DNA of 64,000 nucleotides from Alcaligenes sp. SORT26 (GCF_017377875.1 NZ_CP070975.1:3906001-3970000), one strand, 5' to 3'; shown: positions 8,814-17,181, counted from the first letter of the stretch. Numbers and translations are program-made. The notes: generated from the letters alone by a model not told the origin.

Positions 8814-9239
8814 ATGACACTCCAAGGTTGGAAACGCCGCGCTTTTTACGTGGGTTTGTTTGAATTTTTCGCCATAGTTTTTTCTTCTTTCCTGCTGGCG
8901 TATTTTGCCGGGGGCGAGGCTTCTGAATCTGCTCCGATTGCAGTGGCTATTTCCGTGATCGCGATTATCTGGAACTACGTGTTCAACACGGCGTTCGAGC
9001 ATTGGGAATCCCGCCAGGCCATTAAAGGCCGCAGCCTGTTGCGCCGTAGCGTGCATGCCATCAGCTTTGAGGCTGGCTTGGTGATTGCCATCGTGCCTTT
9101 GTATATGTGGTGGTATCAGGTTGGCTTGATGGAAGCGCTGCGTATGGAAGTCGCCATTCTGGTGTTCTTCCTGATCTACTCGTTTATCTTTAGCTGGACC
9201 TTTGATCGAGTGTTTGGCTTGCCAGCCAGCGCGGCTTGA
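8814..9239 (+). CDS. PACE-family efflux protein (tandem BTP domains)
   Basis: A 141-residue membrane protein with four transmembrane helices in two repeated hairpins, the architecture of the proteobacterial antimicrobial compound efflux (PACE) family. Repeat motifs: RRAFYVGLFE in helix 1 (Glu17, equivalent to the essential Glu15 of AceI), WNYVFNTAFEHWE in helix 2, RRSVHAISFE in helix 3, and the Asp in FSWTFD in helix 4. I chose ATG 8814 because the preceding in-frame 14 residues fit no family N terminus. Known members export chlorhexidine, acriflavine or short diamines; its own substrate is unknown. Confidence 0.88.
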   Translation: MTLQGWKRRAFYVGLFEFFAIVFSSFLLAYFAGGEASESAPIAVAISVIAIIWNYVFNTAFEHWESRQAIKGRSLLRRSVHAISFEAGLVIAIVPLYMWWYQVGLMEALRMEVAILVFFLIYSFIFSWTFDRVFGLPASAA

Positions 9240-9253
9240 AGCCCATCGCTCAA

Positions 9254-9282
9254 TAAAAAAGCCGCGTAATGCGGCTTTTTTG
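9254..9282. terminator. Bidirectional terminator between PACE gene and hxlR-type gene
   Basis: Stem GCCGC/GCGGC with loop GTAAT, flanked by A6 on the left and T6 on the right, so it can stop transcription from both sides. It ends the PACE gene and the converging HxlR gene. Confidence 0.9.
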
Positions 9283-9292
9283 TTTTCTATAG

Positions 9293-9682
9293 TCACTCCG
9301 CCTGAGCGTCCCGACGCGCCTGGCAGATGCGTCCATGATGCACATCTGCCCACTTCACCAGCTCTCGCATGGGCACCAGAAAGGATTGCCCCAATTCGGT
9401 CAGCGTGTACTCCACGCGTGGCGGTACTTCTGCGTACAAGGTCCGTTGTACAAAACCATCAGTTTCCAGACGCTTGAGGGTGCGTGAGAGCATTTGGCGG
9501 GAAATATCGCCGATTTCTCGGCCCAGCTCGTTAAAGCGCAGGGTGCCCGGTGCCAGGGATTCCAGGATCAGCAGGCTCCATTGGTCGCCAATTCGATCCA
9601 GTACATCCCGTATGGGACAGGGTTGTTCAAATTCTTCCTGTATTGGGCTGGAAGCCAGTACTGCTGCGCTTGATGAGGACAT
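9293..9682 (-). CDS. HxlR-family transcriptional regulator
   Basis: A 129-residue winged-helix protein of the HxlR/MarR-like type. It has the family core CPIRDVLDRIGDQWSLLIL (near residues 22-41), LRFNELGREIGDISRQML as recognition region, and the wing VPPRVEYTLTELG. The Cys at the start of the domain is conserved and in some relatives is the redox or aldehyde sensor. The gene diverges from an NmrA-like reductase gene with a perfect inverted repeat between them, so auto-regulation and control of that gene are likely. Confidence 0.92.
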   Translation of the reverse strand: MSSSSAAVLASSPIQEEFEQPCPIRDVLDRIGDQWSLLILESLAPGTLRFNELGREIGDISRQMLSRTLKRLETDGFVQRTLYAEVPPRVEYTLTELGQSFLVPMRELVKWADVHHGRICQARRDAQAE

Positions 9683-9784
9683 GTGTCATCGCCTTCTGGG
9701 GTTCAATAGTCACTTCCATGTGACCTGGTATGGCTTGCGTGACTTCTTGTGGACTGTCAAAAAACTGTCTAGCATCACACTTAA

Positions 9785-9803
9785 TGGTCTACTTTATAGA
9801 CCA
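9785..9803. promoter_or_regulatory. Perfect inverted repeat, probable HxlR operator
   Basis: TGGTCTA and TAGACCA are separated by five bases. The site lies about 31 bp before the reductase ATG, in the gap between the divergent HxlR gene and its likely target, where promoter elements are expected. Dyads of this size are usual for HxlR dimers. Binding is inferred. Confidence 0.65.
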
Positions 9804-9833
9804 AGTCTTAATTTGAGCACACAAGGAGCTGTT

Positions 9834-10445
9834 ATGTCTCGTATTGCATTGATAGGTGCTTCTGGCGAAGTTGGTTCGCGCCTTTTGAAAGAACTCTCGG
9901 ATCGCGGCCATACGGTGACAGCGATTGCTCGCCATACTGAAAAAATTGCCAGCCTGCCCAATGTCACGGCTGTTCAGGGTGATGTGAATGATCTGGACGG
10001 TTTGATCGCGCTACTGCAAGGTCACGATGTGGCGATTAGTGCAGTTCGCTTTGCGTCTTCAGACCCTTCCAAACTGATCACGGCGGTTCGTGCTGCCGGT
10101 GTGAAGCGCTATCTGGTTGTGGGTGGTGCTGCCAGTCTGGAAGTGGCTCCCGGTCAGCGATTGATTGATCAGCCTGCTTTCCCGGACGCGTACCGTACCG
10201 AGGCCTTGGGTGGCATTGCTTTCCTGGATCAGTTGCGTCAGGAAAAAGAGCTGGATTGGACTTTCCTGTCCCCATCGGCTGAATTCGGCCCAGGTCAGCG
10301 CACAGGCAAGTTCCGTGTCGGCAAAGACAGCCTTTTGGTCTCGGACCAGGGCAGCAAGATTTCTTATGAGGATTACGCCATCGCTTTGGTGGACGAGATT
10401 GAACGTCCAGCCCATTCGCGCCAGCGATTCACCGTAGGTTATTGA
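9834..10445 (+). CDS. NAD(P)-binding Rossmann protein (NmrA/SDR-like)
   Basis: A 203-residue atypical short-chain dehydrogenase-like protein. The N-terminal dinucleotide motif is GASGEVGSRLLKEL (residues 8-21), with IARHTEKI after strand 2 suggesting NADP preference, and VQGDVND after strand 3. No clear Tyr-x-x-x-Lys catalytic pair is evident, as in NmrA-like and Rrf2-target relatives. Start: ATG 9834 after CAAGGAG; a longer frame upstream would run through the operator and antisense to hxlR, so it was rejected. It is followed by a small secreted protein, and both probably form one HxlR-controlled unit. Confidence 0.88.
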   Translation: MSRIALIGASGEVGSRLLKELSDRGHTVTAIARHTEKIASLPNVTAVQGDVNDLDGLIALLQGHDVAISAVRFASSDPSKLITAVRAAGVKRYLVVGGAASLEVAPGQRLIDQPAFPDAYRTEALGGIAFLDQLRQEKELDWTFLSPSAEFGPGQRTGKFRVGKDSLLVSDQGSKISYEDYAIALVDEIERPAHSRQRFTVGY

Positions 10446-10461
10446 ACAAGGAGTGGGACTG

Positions 10462-10941
10462 ATGAAAGGTTTAATCCGATGGGTATCTCCAGTGTTATTA
10501 GCGGGCTCTTTCTTGTTGAGCACAAATGCAGTGTTGGCTGCCAATTCGCCGACTCGTGATGTGGCTCAGGAAGAAAGCAATCGCAAGCTAGTGGTCGATT
10601 TTTACGAGAGCTTCTTCAACAAGCATCAGGTGCAGGAAGCGGCAGCCGTGGTGGCCGAGGACTACATCCAGCACAACCCGGAAGTGCCGGACGGAAAGGC
10701 GCCTTTTGTGGGTTATTTTGGTGGCTACTTCAAAGAAAACCCGGAGTCTCGTGCGCGGATTGTGCGTAGTGCCGCAGATGGTGATCTGGTCTATCTGCAT
10801 GTGCACTCGACCAATGGCAAGGCCGATCGCGGACAGGCGGTGATTGATATTTTCCGGGTGCAAGACGGCAAGATTGTGGAGCACTGGGATGTGATTCAGG
10901 CCGTGCCGGAGCAGGCTGCCAACAGCAATACCATGTTCTAA
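10462..10941 (+). CDS. Secreted NTF2/SnoaL-like protein
   Basis: A 159-residue protein with a signal peptide (hydrophobic stretch WVSPVLLAGSFLLS, cleavage after VLA around residue 27) and one SnoaL-type alpha+beta-barrel domain: NRKLVVDFYESFFNKH, YIQHNPEVPDG, a central VYLHVHS and C-terminal DIFRVQDGKIVEHWDVIQ. The ATG at 10462 is chosen because AAGGAG (10448-10453) lies eight bases before it and overlaps the alternative GTG at 10453. Proteins of this kind are often annotated as putative esters/lactone cyclases or detoxification proteins; no reaction can be assigned. Confidence 0.87.
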   Translation: MKGLIRWVSPVLLAGSFLLSTNAVLAANSPTRDVAQEESNRKLVVDFYESFFNKHQVQEAAAVVAEDYIQHNPEVPDGKAPFVGYFGGYFKENPESRARIVRSAADGDLVYLHVHSTNGKADRGQAVIDIFRVQDGKIVEHWDVIQAVPEQAANSNTMF

Positions 10942-11005
10942 GGTCGCTAGTTCGGGGTGATGCGCTGCCCCAGTGCAAAGAGGACTTATGTGTACGCCAG
11001 ATAAA

Positions 11006-11033
11006 AGACCCGCCATCACTGGCGGGTCTTTTT
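11006..11033 (+). terminator. Rho-independent terminator after NTF2-like gene
   Basis: Stem AGACCCGCC/GGCGGGTCT with a six-base loop followed by T5. It ends the reductase/NTF2-like unit, upstream of the converging MFS gene. Confidence 0.9.
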
Positions 11034-11113
11034 GATGAAGGGGCCGTTAAACAGGGTTCTTTTTGGGGCAAGCGTTTTTGCGGTGGTTTAGCAGGGTTGT
11101 AATCCCGAGTCGC

Positions 11114-12343
11114 CTAAGCCGTCTGCATCTTGATCTTGGCTTCGCGTATCGGCAGATTGACGATGGCAGCCAGTACGGCCAACACAATATCAGCCCACCA
11201 CATCCAGCTATAGTCGCCAAAACGAGTCAGGGCAATGCCACCCAGCCAAGCACCTAGAAAGCCGCCGATCTGATGCGAGAAAAGGGCCAGACCGAACAGG
11301 GTAGCCAGATAGCGCGTGCCAAACAGCTTGGCAACGATATTGGCCGTTGGGGGTACGGTGGCCAGCCAGGTCAGTCCCAATCCGATGGCGAAGATATAAA
11401 ACACCAGATCGGTTTTAGGCATCATCAAATACCACAGGATCAGCACGGCGCGAGAGGCATACATCAGCGCCAGTACGTACTTGCTGCGCCAGCGGGCAAT
11501 GCAGGAGCCAGCGGCAATACTACCGAAGATATTGGCCAGACCGATCAAGGCCAGTGACCAGCTTGCCACCGAAGGCGGCAGTCCGCACAGGTCAATCTCC
11601 CCCGGCAGGTGGGTGACCAGAAACGCAATATGAAAACCGCAGGTGAAAAAGCCCAGGCTCAACAGCAAATAGCTGCGATCTTTCATGGCGCTTTTGACTG
11701 TCTCGGCCAGGCCAGGGCCGCTGGGAAGGGGAGCGGGGATTGGGGCAGCCGCCGCTTTGTTAGTCTTGCCGCCAGGGCTTAGTTTGCGGATCAAGGGCAG
11801 GGTCAGCAGGGCGGTCAGGGCCAGGACCCAGAAGGTGGACATCCAACCCACCCAGCCGATCAGTTTTTGTACAACGGGGGCGAAGACAAATTGCCCGAAG
11901 GAGCCGCCTGCATTGATCAGGCCTGAGGCCTGGCCGCGTGCATGGTCGGGAATGCGCTGGGCGGCGGCACCAATCAAGGTGGAAAAGCTGGCTGCTCCCG
12001 AGCCGAGGTTGGCCAGCAGGCCCAGCGTCAAGGTCAGGCCCAGGCCTGAGCCAATAAACGGAGTGACGGCGCAGCCCAGAGCCAGAATCAGGAGGCCTGC
12101 AATCAGTACACGGTCTGGACCCCAACGATCCGAGCAGGCACCGGCAATGGGCTGAATGGCACCCCAGGCCAGTTGGCCGACGGCCATTGCAAAGCTGATG
12201 GACATAATGCCCATGCCGGTTGCTTTATCAATGGGGCCGACGAATAGACCGAAGGATTGGCGTATCCCCATGGTGACCATCAGGATGCCAGCAGCAGCCA
12301 AAGTCACCGTCATGACGGCGGGCTGGCGCAAGGATTGAAACAT
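11114..12343 (-). CDS. MFS transporter
   Basis: A 409-residue inner-membrane protein with twelve predicted helices in two six-helix halves split by a charged, Pro/Ala-rich loop (residues about 190-215). Family pieces include GIRQSFGLFVGPI in the first helices and DRWGPDRVLIAG as the loop 2-3 motif (D-R-x-G-x-x-x). The first half resembles the oxalate/formate-antiporter and YcxA-like branch, which export or import monocarboxylates; the substrate here is not determinable. It stands alone between two terminators. Confidence 0.88.
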   Translation of the reverse strand: MFQSLRQPAVMTVTLAAAGILMVTMGIRQSFGLFVGPIDKATGMGIMSISFAMAVGQLAWGAIQPIAGACSDRWGPDRVLIAGLLILALGCAVTPFIGSGLGLTLTLGLLANLGSGAASFSTLIGAAAQRIPDHARGQASGLINAGGSFGQFVFAPVVQKLIGWVGWMSTFWVLALTALLTLPLIRKLSPGGKTNKAAAAPIPAPLPSGPGLAETVKSAMKDRSYLLLSLGFFTCGFHIAFLVTHLPGEIDLCGLPPSVASWSLALIGLANIFGSIAAGSCIARWRSKYVLALMYASRAVLILWYLMMPKTDLVFYIFAIGLGLTWLATVPPTANIVAKLFGTRYLATLFGLALFSHQIGGFLGAWLGGIALTRFGDYSWMWWADIVLAVLAAIVNLPIREAKIKMQTA

Positions 12344-12566
12344 GGGGTCCCCTCTTATTATTCAGGTTTGAATTATCTGGCGAAATGCCAAAGAGGTGCA
12401 ATCACCTTGTCTTGTGAAAAGCGATTGGGTGGACAGTGTTGTAGGGCGCCGTGATCCAGTTCCAGTTGCAGGAGGTTGTTGTTGTGGGCTGTGCGTGGCA
12501 GGAAGTGTAGGGCGCAGAACCAGGCTGTTTACTGCGGCGTTTGATGGTTCAAGCGAGCGAGGGACA

Positions 12567-12600
12567 TAAAAAAAGACGGAGCTATTAGCCCGTCTTTTTT
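12567..12600. terminator. Bidirectional terminator upstream of ybaK end
   Basis: Stem AAAAGACGG/CCGTCTTTT around an AT-rich loop of ten bases with A-run and T-run on opposite sides. It ends ybaK (minus strand). The 220 bp between it and the MFS start carry nothing I recognise except the MFS promoter region. Confidence 0.85.
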
Positions 12601-12635
12601 GTACTTGTTGCTCAATAAGATCAGCTTTTTTAAGC

Positions 12636-13130
12636 TCAACCTTTTTCCAGACCCGCTTGTACTGGTCGTGCTCCCAGCTTGTCGATCAGAACCTGAGGGT
12701 TGATGCCCAGCAAATAGCCGCGTCGGCCGCCGTTAATGTAAATGGTGTCGAACTCCAGCAGTTCTTCTTCCAGCCACACAGGCATGGCCTTGCGGGTGGC
12801 AAAGGGCGAGGTGCCGCCAACCATATAGCCAGAGTGGCGCTGGGCTACATCTGGCTTGCAGGGGGCGATCTTTTTCGCGCCCGTCTGACGGGCCAGATTC
12901 TTGGTGGAGACTTCACGGTCACCGTGCATCACGATAATCAACGGCTTGGCGCTTTCATCTTCCATGATCAGGGTCTTGGCCACCCGGTGCAGGTCCAGAC
13001 CTAGCTGGGCTGCTGCTTCCATGGCTCCGCCGTGATCGACATAGTCGTAGCTATGCTCGGTAAAGGAAATGCCATTTTTACGTAGCCATTGCGTGGCGGG
13101 TGTTTCGCTAACGTGTTTTTCTTTAGCCAT
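12636..13130 (-). CDS. ybaK: Cys-tRNA(Pro)/Cys-tRNA(Cys) deacylase
   Basis: A 164-residue YbaK/EbsC protein that hydrolyses mischarged Cys-tRNA(Pro) in trans to ProRS. The family features are the conserved Lys in HRVAKTLIM (about residue 52), DREVSTKNLARQTGAKKI, the GGTSPFATRKAMPVW loop and GGRRGYLLG near the end. Length is normal for the family (E. coli YbaK is about 160). The gene lies 15 bp downstream of xerD on the same strand and may be co-transcribed with it. Confidence 0.95.
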   Translation of the reverse strand: MAKEKHVSETPATQWLRKNGISFTEHSYDYVDHGGAMEAAAQLGLDLHRVAKTLIMEDESAKPLIIVMHGDREVSTKNLARQTGAKKIAPCKPDVAQRHSGYMVGGTSPFATRKAMPVWLEEELLEFDTIYINGGRRGYLLGINPQVLIDKLGARPVQAGLEKG

Positions 13131-13145
13131 ATCTGGGTAGGGCGC

Positions 13146-14114
13146 TCAGGCGCGTGGGTGATGGGCTGCGTGCAAGGCTTTCAAGCGCTCACGTGCCACA
13201 TGAGTATAAATCTGGGTCGTGGAAATGTCGGCGTGCCCCAGGAGCATCTGCACGACGCGCAAGTCGGCACCGTGATTCAGCAAATGAGTTGCAAAAGCAT
13301 GACGCAGAACGTGCGGGGACAAGGGGGCCAAAATCCCGGCCTGGGCAGCGTACTTTTTGACGATCAGCCAGAAGGATTGGCGGCTCATGCAGGTGCCACG
13401 CGCGGTAATAAAGACAAAGTCGCTGCGTCGCTGGCCCAGCAAAGCCGGGCGGGACTCCTGCATATACCGCTCGATCCAGTGCATGGCTTCTTGGCCCAAG
13501 GGAACCAGTCTGTCCTTGCCGCCTTTGCCCTGATCAATGCGTAGCACGCCGTCGCTCAGGCTCAGGTTTTGCAGGGGGAGCTCAGTCAGTTCAGTGACGC
13601 GCAAACCGCTGGCATACAAGGTTTCCAGCATGCAGCGATCACGCAGTCCCAGGGGATTATGAATGTCTGGTGCTGCCAGCAGGCGCTCTACCTGCTCTTC
13701 GGACAAGGTGTGCGGGACGCGCGGGGCCTGACGGGCACTGCTCAGTTCCAGGCAAGGATCATCCTGACGCATGCCTTCCTGTACCGTCCAATCGTAAAAG
13801 CGGCGCAAAGTCGCTAGTCTGCGGTTGGCGGTGCTGGCTTTGCTGTGGCCGGACTGGCTGGCCATCCACTCTCGTAAATCAATCGCTTCTAGCTGCTCCA
13901 GCGGCTTTCCCCCGCGCTCTTGCTGAGTCCATTCTTCCAGGCGCTCCAAGTCCTGCCGATACGCTTGCTGCGTGTTGGCGGCCAGGCCATCCTGCAACCA
14001 GAGCATGGTGATGAAATCGGAAATCAGACTGGCTTGCGTCATGGGAATGGAGGCGTCATAAAGCCGGGTTTCAGAGAGCTTTAGTACAGGGAAACAGGGC
14101 GAGAAAGTCATCAT
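13146..14114 (-). CDS. xerD: Site-specific tyrosine recombinase XerD
   Basis: Resolves chromosome dimers at dif together with XerC. The N-terminal SAM-like DNA-binding domain (LWLQDGLAANTQQAYRQDL) precedes the catalytic domain with Arg in ASGLRVTEL, Lys in GKGGKDRLVPL, HVLRHAFATHLL (His-x-x-Arg), LGHADISTTQ and the nucleophile Tyr in IYTHV. Start: the ATG at 14114 has GGAG seven bases upstream, giving 322 residues with a 24-residue N-terminal extension. An ATG at 14042 matches the usual XerD N terminus but has no ribosome site. Confidence 0.95.
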   Translation of the reverse strand: MMTFSPCFPVLKLSETRLYDASIPMTQASLISDFITMLWLQDGLAANTQQAYRQDLERLEEWTQQERGGKPLEQLEAIDLREWMASQSGHSKASTANRRLATLRRFYDWTVQEGMRQDDPCLELSSARQAPRVPHTLSEEQVERLLAAPDIHNPLGLRDRCMLETLYASGLRVTELTELPLQNLSLSDGVLRIDQGKGGKDRLVPLGQEAMHWIERYMQESRPALLGQRRSDFVFITARGTCMSRQSFWLIVKKYAAQAGILAPLSPHVLRHAFATHLLNHGADLRVVQMLLGHADISTTQIYTHVARERLKALHAAHHPRA

Positions 14115-14162
14115 GCTATCACTCCAGCATGATGATCTTCATTCAGTAGATAGGGTGTCCTG

Positions 14163-14186
14163 CGCTATATACCTATATATATTTCC
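14163..14186 (+). promoter_or_regulatory. Probable ModE box upstream of modA
   Basis: CGCTATATA followed after six bases by TATATTTCC resembles the ModE palindrome (TATATA halves with CG flanks); the left half is a good match and the right half partial. It lies directly upstream of a -10-like TATACT (14191-14196), where bound ModE-molybdate would block RNA polymerase. The modE gene is at the end of the same locus. Confidence 0.6.
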
Positions 14187-14228
14187 TGATTATACTAATT
14201 CGTTACACCCGTCCTGGAGGAGAAAACA

Positions 14229-14978
14229 ATGTTTAAACGTGTCGTATCGGTAGCCGCCTTATCCCTGTTCCTGCAAGGCACCGCCCAAGCCGATGAGTTG
14301 GTGGTGGCCGCTGCTGCCAGCCTGACCAACGCCTTCAAGGAACTGGCCGGTCAGTTTGAAGCAGAGCACCCCGGCACTAAAGTGCTGACCAGCTTTGCCG
14401 CATCGGATGTCTTGTTGCAGCAGATCGTCAATGGCGCTCCTGTGGATGTGTTTGCGTCGGCAGACCAGAAAGCCATGAACAAGGCCGAGGAAGCCAAGGC
14501 CGTTGATCCCGCTACTCGCAAGAATTTTGTGCAGAATCAGGTTGTGCTGATTGTGCCTAGCGACAACCCCGCTAAAGTGACTAACGCTGGCGATCTGGGC
14601 AAGCCAGAAGTCAAACGTGTTGCTCTGGGTAATCCTGCTGTGGTGCCGGTTGGCCGCTACACCCAGGCTGCTCTGGAAAAAGCCGGTCAGTGGGATGCGG
14701 TCAAACAGCGCGAAATCCTGGGCCAGAACGTGCGTCAGGTGCTGGATTACGTGGCCCGTGGTGAAGTGGAAGCCGGTTTCGTGTTCGCAACCGACGCAGC
14801 CATCATGAAAGACAAAGTGGAAGTGCTGGAAGTGCTCAAGACCACCGAGCCTGTTACTTACCCGATCGCTTTGGTTCAGCGTGACGGCCGTAACGACAAG
14901 GCCCAGGCTTTCCAGGATTTCGTCATGTCCGAGTCCGGTCAACAAGTGCTGGCAAAATACGGTTTTGCCAAGCCTTGA
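14229..14978 (+). CDS. modA: Molybdate ABC transporter, periplasmic binding protein
   Basis: A 249-residue ModA with a signal peptide ending near TAQA (about residue 21). Typical segments: VVAAAASLTNAFKELA, which contributes oxyanion ligands, FAASDVLLQQI and VDVFASADQKAMNKA, then GNPAVVPVGRYTQ. Captures molybdate or tungstate in the periplasm. A GGAGGAG site precedes the ATG. It is first of modABC, with a ModE-like box upstream. Confidence 0.97.
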   Translation: MFKRVVSVAALSLFLQGTAQADELVVAAAASLTNAFKELAGQFEAEHPGTKVLTSFAASDVLLQQIVNGAPVDVFASADQKAMNKAEEAKAVDPATRKNFVQNQVVLIVPSDNPAKVTNAGDLGKPEVKRVALGNPAVVPVGRYTQAALEKAGQWDAVKQREILGQNVRQVLDYVARGEVEAGFVFATDAAIMKDKVEVLEVLKTTEPVTYPIALVQRDGRNDKAQAFQDFVMSESGQQVLAKYGFAKP

Positions 14979-15000
14979 TAGATAGGATTTTGATAGCAGG

Positions 15001-15678
15001 ATGACTTCACTTTGGATTCCCTTGTGGTTATCGCTTAAGGTCGCCGGTTGGGCGACCTTGTTCGCCTGCGTGCTGGGCATAGGCATTGCCTATGCCTTGT
15101 CGCGCTGGCGGTCGCGCTGGTGTGACCTGCTCGACTCCATTCTGACCTTGCCCATGGTTTTGCCGCCCACCGTGATCGGCTATTACCTGCTGGTCTTGTT
15201 GGGGCGACGAAGCGCTGTAGGGCAGTGGCTCTCCAGCATGGGGATTGAGCTGGTCTTTACCTGGCAGGGCGCCGTCATTGCCGCAACAGTCGTCGCCTTT
15301 CCCATGATTTTGAAAGCGGCTCGTGCAGCTTTTGAAGACGTGGACCCGCGACTGGAAAATGCAGCCAGCGTCTTGGGCCTGAAACCCCTGGCCATTTTTT
15401 TCCGTGTCAGCCTGCCTTTGGCGGCGCGTGGCATTATGGCGGGTGTCTTGTTGGCCTTTGCCCGTGCATTGGGCGAGTTCGGGGCCACCCTGATGATTGC
15501 AGGCAGCATACCTGGGCGTACCCAGACTATGTCGATTGCCATTTATGAAGCGGTGCAGGCGGGCGAGGATCAGCAAGCCTTGGTGCTGGTCGCTATCATT
15601 TCGATTACCTGCGTGCTGGTTCTGTGGAGCACCAGTGCTTTGTCACCGCGCCATGTACGTCGTAAAAGAGGGATGTAA
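15001..15678 (+). CDS. modB: Molybdate ABC transporter, permease
   Basis: A 225-residue inner-membrane permease with five to six helices. The sequence LPMVLPPTVIGYYLL and the EAA loop ALGEFGATLMIAGSIPGRTQTM are characteristic of ModB. It follows modA by 22 bp and its TAA shares one base with the modC ATG (TAATG), which suggests coupled translation. Confidence 0.97.
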   Translation: MTSLWIPLWLSLKVAGWATLFACVLGIGIAYALSRWRSRWCDLLDSILTLPMVLPPTVIGYYLLVLLGRRSAVGQWLSSMGIELVFTWQGAVIAATVVAFPMILKAARAAFEDVDPRLENAASVLGLKPLAIFFRVSLPLAARGIMAGVLLAFARALGEFGATLMIAGSIPGRTQTMSIAIYEAVQAGEDQQALVLVAIISITCVLVLWSTSALSPRHVRRKRGM

Positions 15679-16379
15679 TGAGCCTGAATGTACAGATTCA
15701 ACGCACTGTGGTCAGCGAGGCCCGTCGTTTCGAGCTGAATATACAGATTCAAACCGAGGCCCGGCATATTGCCTTGTACGGGCCGTCGGGCTCGGGTAAA
15801 TCCTTGACGGTGCAAAGCGTGGCCGGTTTGTTGCGTCCCGACCATGGCCGCATCCAGATTGGCGATCAGGTTTATTTTGATTCTGAAAAAGGCATCAATC
15901 TGAAACCGCGCGAGCGTCGGGTGGCCTATCTGTTTCAGGATTACGGTCTGTTCCCGCATCTGACAGCGGCGCAGAATATCTGCTTTGGCCTGAACACGGG
16001 CTTGTTCAACCGCTCGGTGCGGGACATGCCTGCGGCGGCCCAGCGTTGGGTAGAGGCGTTTCAGTTGGAGTCTGTGCTGAACAGCTATCCTGCCCAGCTA
16101 TCGGGCGGGCAAAAGCAGCGTTGTGCTCTGGCTCGAGCCTTGGCAATCAAGCCACAATTGCTGTTGCTGGATGAGCCTTTGGCGGCCCTGGATCAGGATT
16201 TGCGTGCCCGTTTGCGGGCCGAACTGGCTCAGTTGCAAAGCCAGATCGATATTCCCACCATTTTGATCACGCATGATCCTGAAGATGCCAGGGCCTTGGC
16301 CCAAGAGGTCTACCGCATTCGCGATGGACGCATCATAGAGCGCTGTACCAGCGCTGATCTGGAACTGGCTACAGCGTAG
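15678..16379 (+). CDS. modC: Molybdate ABC transporter, ATPase (no Mop domain)
   Basis: A 233-residue ATPase: Walker A GPSGSGKS, Q-loop FQDYGLFPHL, signature LSGGQKQR, Walker B LLLLDEPLAALD, H-loop ITHD. Enterobacterial ModC is about 350 residues because of a C-terminal TOBE/Mop molybdate-binding domain; that domain is missing here. The same function may be served by the two Mop domains of the ModE encoded next door, but this is inference. The 3' end overlaps the end of modE by 11 bp on the opposite strand. Confidence 0.94.
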   Translation: MSLNVQIQRTVVSEARRFELNIQIQTEARHIALYGPSGSGKSLTVQSVAGLLRPDHGRIQIGDQVYFDSEKGINLKPRERRVAYLFQDYGLFPHLTAAQNICFGLNTGLFNRSVRDMPAAAQRWVEAFQLESVLNSYPAQLSGGQKQRCALARALAIKPQLLLLDEPLAALDQDLRARLRAELAQLQSQIDIPTILITHDPEDARALAQEVYRIRDGRIIERCTSADLELATA

Positions 16380-17181
16380 CGATCATCACGCTGGAGGCTT
16401 TGAACAGCGCATAGGCGGATTGGCCTGCTTCCAGGTGCAAACGCTGTGTGCTGTCCAGGGTGATGCTGGCCGTCACGGTCAGCCCTTGAGGCAGTTCCAG
16501 ACGCACTTCCGCATTTACTGCACCGGCGATGACATCGGTAATCTTGCCGGGCAACTGGTTGCGGGCGGACAGCGAGTCGCGCGTATCGCCAGTACCAATC
16601 ATGATCGAGGACGCTTTCAGGAAAGCCAGTACTTTCTGTCCTTCGCGCAGGCCCAGGTTTTCCGTGCTTTCTCGTGTGATGGACGCCACGACAGTTTGGC
16701 CCTGGCCAATATCTACATGAATTTCGTCGTTGACGGCACCCGTTTTGATCGTGGTAACAACACCGGGTAGTTGGTTGCGAGCAGAAGTTTGCATGATCAT
16801 GGTTTGGAGTAACTCCATCTGAGTGGCCACTGAAGGCATTAAGCGACCGATACGGCTCATGAAACGCTGATGCAGCCGGTCGTAGGTTTGGTACAGCTCC
16901 AGCAATTCAACAGCCTTGGGCGTCAAGGTGGCGCCACCGCCACGGTGGCCGCCAGTACTGCGCAGCACCAGTGGCTCGCCCGCCATATTGTTCATGATGT
17001 CGATGGCGTCCCAGGCCGCTTTGTAGCTGATGCCAATATGGCGGGCAGCGGCAGAGATCGAGCCCAGCTCGGCAATGGCGGCCAGCAAAGCCATACGACG
17101 GGCGCTGCCCCAGGTATGGTCGCCCGTGCGCAGCGACAGGCTGCCGGTTAATTCGGTATTGGGAGTGTGTGAACTAGACAT
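16369..17181 (-). CDS. modE: Molybdate-dependent regulator ModE with two Mop domains
   Basis: A 270-residue regulator. The N-terminal winged helix (residues about 20-130; MALLAAIAELGSISAAARHI) is followed by two tandem Mop domains, each beginning SARNQLPG (near 131 and 205) and ending KASSIMIGT or KASSVMIATL. With molybdate bound, ModE represses modABC and activates molybdoenzyme genes in other bacteria. It converges on modC with an 11-bp overlap, so the two transcripts share their 3' ends. Confidence 0.95.
   Translation of the reverse strand: MSSSHTPNTELTGSLSLRTGDHTWGSARRMALLAAIAELGSISAAARHIGISYKAAWDAIDIMNNMAGEPLVLRSTGGHRGGGATLTPKAVELLELYQTYDRLHQRFMSRIGRLMPSVATQMELLQTMIMQTSARNQLPGVVTTIKTGAVNDEIHVDIGQGQTVVASITRESTENLGLREGQKVLAFLKASSIMIGTGDTRDSLSARNQLPGKITDVIAGAVNAEVRLELPQGLTVTASITLDSTQRLHLEAGQSAYALFKASSVMIATL

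Noticed and set aside
8664-9239. tRNA-Arg as the edge of an integrated element
   Set aside because: No integrase, no duplicated tRNA end and no change in gene type were seen downstream.
13146-14114. XerD as a phage integrase
   Set aside because: Length, motifs and the ybaK neighbour fit the housekeeping recombinase, and no phage gene is nearby.
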